12,356 bases of DNA, taken from the NCBI GenBank assembly GCA_937899935.1, contig CALCOW010000183.1, positions 1-12,356 on the forward strand, read 5' to 3'. This DNA comes from an uncultured Phycisphaerae bacterium (lineage in GTDB: Bacteria; Planctomycetota; Phycisphaerae; Phycisphaerales; SM1A02). Position 1 is the first letter of the stretch. Each line of letters opens with the position of its first letter. A program made the position numbers and the translations under genes. Under the pieces are notes generated by a model. The model was not told the DNA's origin and did not search any database. It saw only the letters and a program-made list of their open reading frames with translations. Of the stretch, positions 1-8,258 are shown one piece after another.

Positions 1-485
1 GAATCGGTTGAGTGGCGAAAAAAGACCCAATCAGCCAAAGGTGTAATCGGCGCACCTTGTCCGCCAGCGGCCAAGTCTGCCTGCCGCAAGTTTGAAATAA
101 CTGGCAAACCAAATTGATGCGCAATTGGCGCTGCATTGATCAACTGCAATGACAGAGGCGGCGCATGAAAGAGTGTTTGCCCATGGACAGCAATAAGAAC
201 CGGCTGGGACTGTTTCTTAAACACACCATCAATGGCCTCGCTGCATACGGAGGCCAAATCAACCCCCAGCTTGGTCCACTGCTCAGCCGTATGAGCGACC
301 CCAAGAGAGGCTTCCCTCAGCCGAGCGGCAAGATCACCCATGGGCACAAAGTGATGGGCTTCGAAAGTTGCCTTCAGGTTCAGTCCGTAGCCTTCAAATG
401 AAACCAGCGCTGCATCAGCACCATCCATACTGGTGCCAGTCATCACTCCAATTGCTTGCCGGCATCGAGCCACAGGTTCACCCAT
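1..485 (-). CDS. anmK: Anhydro-N-acetylmuramic acid kinase, N-terminal part (runs off left edge)
   Basis: AnmK opens the 1,6-anhydro ring of anhydro-MurNAc and phosphorylates it to MurNAc-6-phosphate, a cytoplasmic step of peptidoglycan recycling. The 161 visible residues carry the family signatures in order: the ATP-binding GTSMDGAD near residue 17, HGQT at 101-104, and ADLAAGGQGAPITP at 136-149, whose Asp137 aligns with the catalytic aspartate (Asp182 of the E. coli enzyme). The family is about 370 residues, so somewhat over half is missing beyond the window edge. The ATG at 485-483 is chosen because an in-frame TGA lies five codons upstream and a GAGAGGAT ribosome-binding site precedes it. 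The gene diverges from the UDP-xylose synthase gene across 107 bases. Family identity is very secure. A peptidoglycan-recycling enzyme implies that the cell makes or scavenges murein. Confidence 0.93.
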   Translation of the reverse strand, partial: MGEPVARCRQAIGVMTGTSMDGADAALVSFEGYGLNLKATFEAHHFVPMGDLAARLREASLGVAHTAEQWTKLGVDLASVCSEAIDGVFKKQSQPVLIAVHGQTLFHAPPLSLQLINAAPIAHQFGLPVISNLRQADLAAGGQGAPITPLADWVFFRHSTD

Positions 486-592
486 CAGCCTATCCTCTCA
501 GTCTGGTGGCTCGGTCACAAGACCACCACTGCCGCGGATCGTCTATCCTGCGTGTGGATACTGGCATTGAACCTCTTTGGAGCCCTTTTTCG

Positions 593-1564
593 ATGAGCAA
601 AAGAATCCTTGTCACTGGTGGTGCTGGATTTCTCGGCTCTCACCTCTGTGATCGACTGCTTGAGCGAGGTGAGCAAGTCATCTGTCTTGATAACTTCTTT
701 ACAGGCACCCGATCTAACATCGCCCATCTGATTGACCATGAACAATTCAGTGTGCTCGAGCATGACATTATTGAGCCAGCTTACGTCGATGTGGATGAGA
801 TCTACAACCTGGCTTGCCCAGCTGCCCCCGGACACTATCAACACGATCCTATCTACACCACCAAGACTTCATTCATCGGCACCTGGCATATGCTCGGCTT
901 GGCCAAACGCTGCCAAGCACGATTTTTACAAGCATCGACGAGTGAGGTGTATGGTGACCCAGAGGTTGATCCACAATCTGAGACGTATCGGGGTTCGGTT
1001 AATCCTATTGGCCCGCGCGCTTGTTATGACGAAGGTAAACGGGCGGCTGAATCACTCATTTTTGACTACCATCGACAACACAACATATCGATCAAGGTTG
1101 CGCGCATCTTCAATACATACGGTCCACGCATGCATCCATTCGATGGTCGCGTGGTAAGCAACTTTATACGGCAAGCACTCCAGGGCGAAGAACTCACCCT
1201 GTATGGAACTGGTGAACAGACACGCGCTTTTTGCTACGTTGATGATCTGGTTGGCGGACTCATGGCACTTATGGATTCAGACGAGGCCGTTACCGGCCCA
1301 ATCAATTTAGGCAATCCCGGTGTCTTCACTATCCGCCAACTAGCAGAGATGGTGGCTGAGCAGACCAAGAGCTCTGGTGCCATTGTTCAGGCAAGACCAT
1401 TACCAATTGACGACCCCCGAGATCGCCGCCCGGATATCACCTTGGCGCGAGATCTGCTGAACTGGGAGCCCAAAGTGCCACTCAATGAAGGGCTCTCTCG
1501 TACCATCCAATGGTTTGATTCGATCAACATCAACGACTATGACCCACCAACACCCGACTACTAG
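593..1564 (+). CDS. uxs: UDP-glucuronate decarboxylase (UDP-xylose synthase)
   Basis: This is an NAD-dependent short-chain dehydrogenase/reductase family enzyme of 323 residues. It decarboxylates UDP-glucuronate to UDP-xylose, a precursor of extracellular polysaccharide or glycans, in the cytoplasm. Seen in order: Rossmann motif GGAGFLG (9-15), LDNFFTG (32-38), NLACPAAPGHYQHDP (72-86), STSEVYGDP (115-123), GPRACYDEGKR (140-150) with Tyr145 and Lys149 of the YxxxK pair, RIFNTYGPRM (171-180) and RAFCYVDDLV (211-220). The GPRACYDEGKR and NTYGPRM blocks match UXS more closely than other nucleotide-sugar epimerases. The reading frame is open upstream to 368, but that stretch has no protein character and overlaps anmK. 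The ATG at 593 begins directly with the Rossmann fold and has GGAG ten bases upstream. Length is normal for bacterial UXS. A dTDP-glucose dehydratase is a less likely alternative. Confidence 0.93.
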   Translation: MSKRILVTGGAGFLGSHLCDRLLERGEQVICLDNFFTGTRSNIAHLIDHEQFSVLEHDIIEPAYVDVDEIYNLACPAAPGHYQHDPIYTTKTSFIGTWHMLGLAKRCQARFLQASTSEVYGDPEVDPQSETYRGSVNPIGPRACYDEGKRAAESLIFDYHRQHNISIKVARIFNTYGPRMHPFDGRVVSNFIRQALQGEELTLYGTGEQTRAFCYVDDLVGGLMALMDSDEAVTGPINLGNPGVFTIRQLAEMVAEQTKSSGAIVQARPLPIDDPRDRRPDITLARDLLNWEPKVPLNEGLSRTIQWFDSININDYDPPTPDY

Positions 1565-1660
1565 TCATGGGGGTTGCCAACCTAGCCAATTGGCGTGGAA
1601 CAGCTGAGCCACCTGGATCCATCAACCCAGACGCACCGCCCACCTTCTCGCCAGAAAACA

Positions 1661-3214
1661 CTAGACCTTGTAAAGCGGACGTAGCTTGCTCTCCAAGTGT
1701 CGCATCAGCGGCTCCGATGAAAGTGGCTTGCCGGTCACCACTTCAACCAGATCAGCTGCTCGATATTTGCGACCTTGCTCGTGAATGTTAGTCCGCAGCC
1801 AATGCAACAAGGTGTCAAACTGACCACTGGCAAATTCTTCAACCATGTCTGGGTGAGCCTCAACCGCTTTTTCAAAGAACTGCGCACAGTAAAGATTACC
1901 GAGAGTGTACGTTGGGAAGTAGCCCATCGATGTCATAGACCAGTGAATATCCTGTAAGCAACCCTTGGAATCATTAGGCACTTCAAGGCCAAGATAGTCA
2001 CGATACTTACTGTTCCAGGCATCTGGAATATCTTTGACTTCGAGATTGCCTGCCAAAATAGCTCGCTCCAATTCAAAGCGAATCATAATGTGAATGTTGT
2101 AAGTTGACTCATCTGCCTCAACTCGAATGAAATCAGGCTTAACAATATTCGCCCCACCATAGACATCATCAAAGGTCAACGATGCAACTGGTGCACCAAA
2201 GTGTTCTTTCAGTAGCGGATGGCACCACTTCCAAAATGACTCACTGCGACCAACCTGATTCTCCCACATACGGCTCTGAGATTCGTGGATGCCCAGTGAC
2301 ACTGCTCGGCCCATCGGCGTTCCGATGTACTTTGTTAGTAAACCTTGCTCGTACAAGCCGTGGCCTGCTTCATGCATCGTTGAACCAAGAGCATCGTTGA
2401 CATTATCTTCATGAAACCGGGTGGTCATACGAATGTCGTTGCAATGCGAGCCACTACAAAATGGGTGGGTGGATTCATCGAGTCGACCGCGTGAAAACTC
2501 AAAACCAAATTGTGCAGCTACCTTGTGTACAAAGGCCTTCTGTTCGGCCACAGGCAGTGCGATCTCGTTAAAGGCATTGCTTGGCCCATGGCTTGATCCC
2601 ATGATGTCATCAAGCAACACCTGTAATTTTTTACGCAATGGCGTGAACACGGATTCAACCCATGCCGCCGTACAGCCAGGCTCGTAATCCTCAGCGAGTG
2701 CATCCCATGGCTCACCGCCTTCTGCCCAACCATAGCAGGCTGCCTTCCGACGCAGCATATCGATGATCTTGGATAAAACCGGTGCAAACTCATCAAAGTT
2801 TTCATTTGCACGTGCCTTTTTCCAGGTATGCATTCCTTCACTACTAAGCTTGGCTTCTTCTTGCACCAACTCTGCAGGTAGCTTGGTTCTTCGATCTAAG
2901 GACCAACGAAACTCGCGCAGATTGACCGCTGTGGCACTTTGAGGGTCAGACGTGAGATCATCATTTGCTTCACATTCAGCCAACGCATCTGCAAATTCTG
3001 AGCTTGTTCCCATCTCATGTTCAATTTTTGCCAAGAGCGCTAGCTGATCACTTCGGTATGCAAGACCACCTTCGGGCATCAAGACTTCTTGATCCCAACC
3101 CAGGATGCTCATAGTCCCGCCTATCAAGTCGTTTTCACGGGCAAGAGTCATCAGTTTTGTATAACAAGTTGGATACGAGGTACCTGGGGTGGCCGTTGAA
3201 GTAGCAGTACTCAT
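1661..3214 (-). CDS. M32-family metallocarboxypeptidase (carboxypeptidase Taq type)
   Basis: This cytoplasmic zinc carboxypeptidase of 517 residues removes C-terminal amino acids from peptides and belongs to MEROPS family M32. Visible signatures: HPF at 250-252, DIRMTTRF at 260-267, the zinc-binding HEAGH at 281-285 (two histidine ligands and the catalytic Glu282), and GIHESQSRMWEN at 308-319. Glu311 there sits 30 residues after His281, the spacing expected for the third zinc ligand. VEADESTYNIHIMIRFELE (365-383) and LQDIHW near 420 are further family blocks. No signal peptide is seen, and length is typical (about 500). The ATG at 3214 has AAGGAG eight to nine bases upstream. The gene converges on uxs with 96 bases between the two stops and appears to be a single-gene transcription unit. 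All catalytic residues are present, so it is probably active. Confidence 0.95.
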   Translation of the reverse strand: MSTATSTATPGTSYPTCYTKLMTLARENDLIGGTMSILGWDQEVLMPEGGLAYRSDQLALLAKIEHEMGTSSEFADALAECEANDDLTSDPQSATAVNLREFRWSLDRRTKLPAELVQEEAKLSSEGMHTWKKARANENFDEFAPVLSKIIDMLRRKAACYGWAEGGEPWDALAEDYEPGCTAAWVESVFTPLRKKLQVLLDDIMGSSHGPSNAFNEIALPVAEQKAFVHKVAAQFGFEFSRGRLDESTHPFCSGSHCNDIRMTTRFHEDNVNDALGSTMHEAGHGLYEQGLLTKYIGTPMGRAVSLGIHESQSRMWENQVGRSESFWKWCHPLLKEHFGAPVASLTFDDVYGGANIVKPDFIRVEADESTYNIHIMIRFELERAILAGNLEVKDIPDAWNSKYRDYLGLEVPNDSKGCLQDIHWSMTSMGYFPTYTLGNLYCAQFFEKAVEAHPDMVEEFASGQFDTLLHWLRTNIHEQGRKYRAADLVEVVTGKPLSSEPLMRHLESKLRPLYKV

Positions 3215-3240
3215 TAGGGGAGCTCCTTGGGCACAATAGT

Positions 3241-3270
3241 GTCATAAAGCTTGGTAAGCCCTAATGATAA
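3241..3270 (-). promoter_or_regulatory. Weak sigma70-like promoter for the M32 carboxypeptidase gene
   Basis: On the minus strand TTATCA (3270-3265) and TATGAC (3246-3241) are separated by 18 bases. Each matches the sigma70 consensus hexamers at four of six positions. Position relative to the ATG at 3214 would give a leader of about 20 bases. This is a tentative match by eye only. Confidence 0.25.
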
Positions 3271-3315
3271 CTTGAGGAAGGAATAAAACCCAATGCGAAA
3301 AGGGCTACCAGGCCT

Positions 3316-3355
3316 GAAAAACAACAGCCCGCGAAGCTTTCTGCTTCGCGGGCTG
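3316..3355 (-). terminator. Rho-independent terminator of the FKBP/DUF1573/ankyrin gene
   Basis: A perfect 13-bp inverted repeat (3325-3337 with 3343-3355, core GCCCGCGAAGC) encloses a 5-base loop. On the minus strand the stem is followed by TTGTTTTTC (3324-3316), giving a classical GC-rich hairpin and U-tract. It lies about 75 bases past the stop codon at 3429 and separates that gene from the downstream carboxypeptidase gene. The plus-strand side (GCTTTATTTC) is less U-rich, so the minus-strand direction is favoured. Confidence 0.88.
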
Positions 3356-3428
3356 CTTTATTTCATCAAGGTTTGGGTTCAGCGAGATGTATCGCTGAGC
3401 TTACGATCTGCCATCATGCTTTGGTGAG

Positions 3429-5825
3429 CTACTCTGTTGGCTGATCAGAAACACTCTCCAGGTATTCGACCACCGCTGTCTTGCCAGCATCAGATCGCTC
3501 GTTCTTGGCAATATCTAACGCCGTCATACCGCGATTATCTTTCGCATTCACGTCAGCACCAGACTCGACAAGTAGCATGACCTTATCGACGCTACCGTTG
3601 CGGTGACCTGCTGCTGCATGCAAAGCAGTTTTACCATTTCGATCAATCATTTTGAGATTGGCCTTGCCATCAATCAGTGCCTGCAAATGCGCCCTTGAAC
3701 CGGTCTTGGCTGCGTGGTGCGCTGCCGATGAACCATCAGTCACATCTACAACGTCGAGACGAGCACCAGCATCGATCAGGATAGCAACAGATCGAGCGTC
3801 ACCAAAACCTGAGGCCCAAACCAATGGTGTGAAACCAGTCTGGTCACTAACAACTTCAACATCAGATCCAAAGTCGACTAATTCCTGAACACTTTCAGCG
3901 CTACCAAATGCAGAGTGCCATGCGAGCGCATTTCCGACAAATGGGTCTCGTGCACGGACGTCCGCGCCAGCTTCCAGCAGCGTGCGTGTGACACCTGCGT
4001 TCTTGGACTGACTCGCTGTCATGAGTGGCGTTCGACCAACCTGGTCCGCCATTTCAAGATCAGCACCCTGGTTGATTAGATACTCAACCATTTCGATATT
4101 GCCATCCTGAGCAGCCTGACCAAGTAAGGTCACACCTGACTTGCCACGTGTGTCAACATCAGCACCCGCATCCAGACGCTCTTTTAGTCTCACCATGTCA
4201 CCTCGCTTCACGAGAGCACTGAGCTCATTACGCGGTGACACCGGCAGACTTGCCTCTCCAGGCAAACGAGTTTGCACACGCTCCTTAATAATGTCATTGA
4301 GTTGAGCACGGCCATCGGGATCTAACTTGACCCGCATGGTGACCTGCTCAGCGAGTGGGTGTGTGGTATGAATGTTGACCATCTTGCCACCACCAGTGGT
4401 AGTGACGTTTGACCAGTAGCTGTCCCACGGCAGTGTTAGCTCATGTTCAACAGCCTCTTCACTACTAAATTCACTGATAATTGGAGGTGAAATGCTGACG
4501 ATCGAAAATGGCTGATCATCGATTGCTCGCAGCGTAACCTTACCATCTGGATTCAGTACGTTGTCATACTCTTCCGGTGTTGCGGTGACGTACAAGACTG
4601 TATTCAAGCTCACCTGCATCTTAACTGGAGCCGCATCTTTGACCATGAACGTGACTGTCTTCGTCACTGGAATGGCCTTGGAACCACCACGCAGGTTGAT
4701 TGTGATTTCAGACGATTCACCTGGCTGTAAAACTGTGTTGGGTACAAAGTCCGTGGTGGTGCAACCACAACTCGTCTTGGCTTTCTGAATCGTAATTGGC
4801 TCATCAGTGATATTGGTCAGCTTGACAGGGGCAGAGCCAAGTTGCTTAGCCGCAACATCACCAAGATCCAAAGATGATGGTGTTACTTGTAGCTTGACTT
4901 CTGTACTTACAGGTTCAGCAGGTTGATTTTGACCGTTCGGGACCGTGAGCGGTTGCCGCTGCACATCTGGGCCCGTTGCCTGGGCTAGAGCACTATCTTG
5001 AACCTGAATCAACTCCACATCAAAAACCAACGTCGAGTTCGGAGGGATCGTGGGTCGGCCCTTTTCACCGTAAGCCAGTTGCGATGGAATAACCAACTTC
5101 CGTTTACCACCAACACGCATTGAACCAACGCCTTCAGTCCATCCAGGAATCACTCCATTCAAGGCGAAGGTCGCCGGAACATCTCGATCAAGTGAACTGT
5201 CGAACTTCGTTCCATCGGGTAGGTAGCCGGTGTAGTGGACCGTGACCCGACTTAATGAATTTGCGGGGCTGATTCCAGTGCCGCCTTCGATGTCATAAAA
5301 ATGAAGGCCACTGGGGGTCACTTTCGGTGACGTTGTAACAGCCAGACCCGGAAGATTCTCTGGATCAGTCATGCTTGGATCAATAGCAGCAGGTGTGCTG
5401 TTGCTCGGTGATGCCGCTTGCCCACCCTTGCTTGGGTTTGACCCGTTGGCCTTATTGGGTTGGGTTTGTTGCCCATCTGATGCACGACCCAACCTACTTG
5501 CGTCAGCCCCTTGAGTGCGTGCACGCCGCTCATTTAGGATCTGCTGCCGCGCCTGTTCATTCATGGGCACCGCATTTGCCGGAACTTCCTTGGGTGGCGG
5601 AGTCGCTACTCGCCCCGATGAGGGAGCCGTGTTCGTCTCGCTGCTGGCGGCCATAGCCAGTTGTGCTGGGCTCTTTCCGGCATCACTGCTCTTGGCTGGC
5701 TGGGTTGTGGCACCTTCCGTAGAAGTTGGTGCAGTTTTAGATTTTGATGAGTCTTTGTCACAGCCTGCGGCCATTACAGCTAGACCAAAGACAACGCCCG
5801 TTACGATTCGATGGAGACCATTCAC
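3429..5825 (-). CDS. Predicted lipoprotein: FKBP prolyl isomerase + DUF1573 + ankyrin repeats
   Basis: This 798-residue multidomain envelope protein starts with a type II signal peptide (hydrophobic 7-18, then AAGC with candidate lipidated Cys22; Ala rather than Leu at -3 makes the lipobox slightly atypical). A Ser/Thr/Pro/Gln/Asn-rich linker spans about 23-165. An FKBP domain at about 167-275 keeps the residues forming the FKBP12-type pocket: Tyr198, Phe208-Asp209, Val225-Ile226, Trp229, Tyr252 and Phe268. It is therefore likely to be an active peptidyl-prolyl isomerase. A DUF1573 immunoglobulin-like domain at about 310-411 carries the typical SCGC motif (Cys353, Cys355). About eight ankyrin repeats fill 533-798, the first and last degenerate. 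I choose the GTG at 5825 because GGAG lies eight bases upstream and the signal peptide then begins at the N-terminus; the frame is open to 5894 without protein character. An extracytoplasmic folding or scaffold role is inferred. No partner gene is adjacent. Confidence 0.85.
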   Translation of the reverse strand: MNGLHRIVTGVVFGLAVMAAGCDKDSSKSKTAPTSTEGATTQPAKSSDAGKSPAQLAMAASSETNTAPSSGRVATPPPKEVPANAVPMNEQARQQILNERRARTQGADASRLGRASDGQQTQPNKANGSNPSKGGQAASPSNSTPAAIDPSMTDPENLPGLAVTTSPKVTPSGLHFYDIEGGTGISPANSLSRVTVHYTGYLPDGTKFDSSLDRDVPATFALNGVIPGWTEGVGSMRVGGKRKLVIPSQLAYGEKGRPTIPPNSTLVFDVELIQVQDSALAQATGPDVQRQPLTVPNGQNQPAEPVSTEVKLQVTPSSLDLGDVAAKQLGSAPVKLTNITDEPITIQKAKTSCGCTTTDFVPNTVLQPGESSEITINLRGGSKAIPVTKTVTFMVKDAAPVKMQVSLNTVLYVTATPEEYDNVLNPDGKVTLRAIDDQPFSIVSISPPIISEFSSEEAVEHELTLPWDSYWSNVTTTGGGKMVNIHTTHPLAEQVTMRVKLDPDGRAQLNDIIKERVQTRLPGEASLPVSPRNELSALVKRGDMVRLKERLDAGADVDTRGKSGVTLLGQAAQDGNIEMVEYLINQGADLEMADQVGRTPLMTASQSKNAGVTRTLLEAGADVRARDPFVGNALAWHSAFGSAESVQELVDFGSDVEVVSDQTGFTPLVWASGFGDARSVAILIDAGARLDVVDVTDGSSAAHHAAKTGSRAHLQALIDGKANLKMIDRNGKTALHAAAGHRNGSVDKVMLLVESGADVNAKDNRGMTALDIAKNERSDAGKTAVVEYLESVSDQPTE

Positions 5826-6345
5826 TGTTCTTACTCCAAGTATGCTCTCTGTACTGCCTGAAGCCTCTGGGAATCCACGCAACGGGTTCACCAATTCAGG
5901 TTCAACTAAGACGCGAGAAACCCGCCGAGGTTCGTCGCAAATGACTGTTCCTTAACGACCTCGAAGAGGTCCCGCTGGCCCCACCCTCAAAAACGGGCCT
6001 TCACAAGGTGCCAAGGATCGGCCTCAACCCTGCCCTGGCCACAGATTAAGGCCAAGAAACGACATCTCAGACCCGATAAGCAGGATGAACGTTGCCCGAA
6101 GCTCGACTTCGGCGTGGTCGGCGACAAGAACGGTCAACTGCTGCCCTCTATGGAACCAACGTCTGGCCCCGAAAGCTATTGCCCCTTTGTTCGTAAGGAT
6201 GTTACTCACGGATGCAAACTCCTCAACCCAGTACCTACAACAAGTGCGTTTTTGGGTTTGAAAGCTCATTTTTTGGCCAATAGGCCCGGCTCAGTGTATG
6301 CAAAATGCTATTCTTGAGATTCAGAAATTCAGGAGTTCCATCTCG
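5826..6345. other. 520-base divergent intergenic region, no gene recognised
   Basis: This lies between the start codons of the lipoprotein gene (minus strand) and the MEMO-family gene (plus strand), so it should hold both promoters, but I find no convincing hexamer pair. It contains two short perfect hairpins: GACCTC-gaa-GAGGTC around 5957-5971 and CCGAAG-ctcga-CTTCGG at 6096-6112. Neither is followed by a U-tract. Open frames inside (for example 6024-6269 on the minus strand and 6114-6317 on the plus strand) lack recognisable protein character. RNase P RNA and tmRNA signatures were looked for and not seen. Confidence 0.5.
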
Positions 6346-7554
6346 ATGCACACCGACCCTTCATCCCTACCGGACCATCTTCAACGGCCCCATGTCAGGC
6401 CGATCCATCCAATCCCAGTAACCAAAGATGGGAAACAGATGATCGCACTTCGAGACCCGGCGATGCTCAGTCGGCAGAAAATGCTTGTCCCCCATCAGGT
6501 CATACCAGTGCTTCGCCAATTCGATGGCAATAAACACATCACTGAAATTGCTCAGAACCTCTCAGTCAGTCAAGACCAGTTGATCGGACTTGTCCAAGGC
6601 CTCGAGAAGATTGGTCTTCTGTGGGGACCAACCTTTGAAGCACTTGAGGAAGAAACACGTGCGGAGATTGCACAACGCGGCGCGTTTGCCACACCGGCAT
6701 GCGCCACTCTCGGTGAAAGCGAAGAATCATTTCGCGGATTCCTGAGTGATTACTTCGACCAAACAGAAGATCCGGAACTTGATTCTGAATGCACTGGCAT
6801 TGTGGCACCACATCTTGATTTCCAGCGCGGCTGGCCAAACTATGCAACCGCCTACTATCCACTTCGCGAAATCGATCCGCCCGATCGCGTTGTTGTCCTT
6901 GGCACTAATCACTTTGGTCTTGGTGATGGTATGACCTTGACGGAGTTCGGATTTGAAACACCCATGGGTATCTGTCCTGCTGATACAGAGGTTGTATCCA
7001 AGATGACGGATCTTCTGGGCGACTCACTGGTGATCGATCAACTCGATCATCTTGCAGAACATTCCATCCAAGTGCATATCCCCTGGATACAGTATTGCTT
7101 TGGGAATGTACCGATCGTTGCTGCTTTAGTGCCTGACCCAATGATCCCCATGATTAAGGACGACGGCGAACGCATTGAACTCGCTCCATTTACGAATGCG
7201 CTTAAAGGCGTGTTAAGTGATGTCAAAGGTTCTACTTTTTACATCGCATCCAGTGATCTCAGCCATGTGGGTCCACAATTCGGCGAGCCACTACCGGTGG
7301 ATGACCAACGCAAATTCGATGTTGAGCGACATGATCGAGACATGCTCGGCAAGTTCCTTGATGGTGATGCAGAAGCTTTCTTGAGCGCCATGCAGTGGTC
7401 AAAGAACCCAACACGCTGGTGTAGTGTTGGCAACATGACTGCGTTGCTCCAACTAAAGAATGAGAGCACGTTGGATTTGCTTGATTATCGGCAGGCATGT
7501 GACGAACAAGGCCAGGCGATGGTCAGCTCTGCAGCTATTGCACTAACAGTATGA
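6346..7554 (+). CDS. MEMO-family protein (AmmeMemoRadiSam system protein B-like) with extra N-terminal domain
   Basis: This is a 402-residue soluble protein. The C-terminal two thirds (about 145-402) is a MEMO-like domain of the LigB/extradiol-dioxygenase fold: APHLDF with His156, GTNHFG with His189, EHSIQVHIPW (238-247), SSDLSH (302-307) and RWCSVGN with Cys359. The two histidines and the cysteine correspond to the iron ligands described for human MEMO1. The biochemical role of bacterial members is not settled. The first roughly 95 residues (ALRDP, then HITEIAQNLSVSQDQLIGLVQGLEKIGLLWG) look like a small helical PqqD-like or winged-helix domain, an arrangement I recall from other bacterial MEMO proteins. 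I choose the ATG at 6346 because AGGAG lies ten bases upstream; an in-frame ATG at 6298 has no such site. The dtd gene follows after 10 bases. The usual partners (AMMECR1, radical SAM) are not in the window. Confidence 0.87.
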   Translation: MHTDPSSLPDHLQRPHVRPIHPIPVTKDGKQMIALRDPAMLSRQKMLVPHQVIPVLRQFDGNKHITEIAQNLSVSQDQLIGLVQGLEKIGLLWGPTFEALEEETRAEIAQRGAFATPACATLGESEESFRGFLSDYFDQTEDPELDSECTGIVAPHLDFQRGWPNYATAYYPLREIDPPDRVVVLGTNHFGLGDGMTLTEFGFETPMGICPADTEVVSKMTDLLGDSLVIDQLDHLAEHSIQVHIPWIQYCFGNVPIVAALVPDPMIPMIKDDGERIELAPFTNALKGVLSDVKGSTFYIASSDLSHVGPQFGEPLPVDDQRKFDVERHDRDMLGKFLDGDAEAFLSAMQWSKNPTRWCSVGNMTALLQLKNESTLDLLDYRQACDEQGQAMVSSAAIALTV

Positions 7555-7564
7555 GCGCTGACTA

Positions 7565-8008
7565 GTGATTACTGTTATCCAACGCGTTGATCAAGCGACG
7601 GTCGATGTGGCTGCCGAATCCTACGAAGCCAGTATTGGGATTGGGCTGTTAGTTCTTCTCGGCATCGCGAAAGAAGATCAACCTGAGCAAGCTCACTGGT
7701 TAGCGAATCGAATCGCAAACCTCCGAGTTTTTGCAGATGAACAGGGACGATTCAATAAAAACGTCACAGAAGCTGGCGGCTCTGTCTTGGTGGTCAGTCA
7801 ATTTACATTGCTCGGAAATTGCTCCAAGGGTCACCGACCAAGTTTTATTGAAGCCGCTGATCCTGATACTGGAAGGACTCTTTACGAGTTGTTCTGTCAG
7901 GCGTTGACAGAGACGCACCACCTCGATGTTAAGCGCGGAATATTCCAGGCAGCGATGTCAGTATCGCTAGTCAACAATGGGCCAGCGACCTTCATTCTAA
8001 GCCGCTAG
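7565..8008 (+). CDS. dtd: D-aminoacyl-tRNA deacylase
   Basis: DTD hydrolyses D-amino acids (and glycine mischarged on tRNA-Ala) from tRNA in the cytoplasm as a homodimer, which prevents their use in translation. The 147-residue length is typical. It keeps the family blocks: MITVIQRV at the N-terminus, SQFTLLGN (78-85) with the active-site SQFTL, KGHRPSF (88-94), and NNGPAT (137-142), whose Gly139-Pro140 is the chirality-checking cis-Pro motif. The start is the GTG at 7565, ten bases after the MEMO stop. No ribosome-binding site is visible, so translation is probably coupled to the preceding gene. A short palindrome at 8019-8034 lies just past the stop. Confidence 0.95.
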   Translation: MITVIQRVDQATVDVAAESYEASIGIGLLVLLGIAKEDQPEQAHWLANRIANLRVFADEQGRFNKNVTEAGGSVLVVSQFTLLGNCSKGHRPSFIEAADPDTGRTLYELFCQALTETHHLDVKRGIFQAAMSVSLVNNGPATFILSR

Positions 8009-8018
8009 TACACACTCA

Positions 8019-8034
8019 TGAACACTTGTGTTCA
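8019..8034 (+). terminator. Palindrome past dtd, possible weak terminator or operator
   Basis: TGAACACTTGTGTTCA has 7-base arms around two central bases and lies 10 bases after the dtd stop. It is followed a few bases later by GGTGTTTTCTTCC. As an RNA hairpin (six pairs, four-base loop) with a nearby T-run it could end the MEMO-dtd transcript. The low G+C of the stem and the gap before the T-run make it weak. It could equally be a dimeric regulator site. Confidence 0.35.
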
Positions 8035-8258
8035 GTGGTGTTTTCTTCCCTAAACTGCTCTCGTAAAAAAGTGGAATCTTGGGTCGCCCTCGTGGAGGAT
8101 CGCTGGGCGCAGAGAGCAGCGCTCGCCATTCCTGCATTTTTCATTGCTCCTCTCGACCTGCTACCTTTATTTTGAGTCGCAGATCAACCGACGGCTGGCT
8201 CCAAAGGTTAAGAAGTCTCATCTTCGCTACACTGCCCCTTGGAGACAGTGAAAAGAAC

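Noticed and set aside
368..592. N-terminal extension of the UDP-xylose synthase frame
   Set aside because: It overlaps the anmK 5' end on the other strand and has no protein character. The Rossmann fold begins exactly at the ATG at 593, which has its own ribosome-binding site.
1585..1594. Perfect 10-base palindrome GCCAATTGGC between the converging uxs and carboxypeptidase genes, considered as a terminator
   Set aside because: It is too short to form a stable loop and no U-tract follows on either strand.
6024..6317. Open frames on both strands inside the 520-base gap
   Set aside because: Neither has a ribosome-binding site, recognisable motif or coding-like composition, and they overlap each other on opposite strands.
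8079..8258. N-terminal extension of the glycosylase frame
   Set aside because: It has no ribosome-binding site at 8079 and shows arginine/serine-rich composition unlike a domain. The ATG at 8259 fits better.
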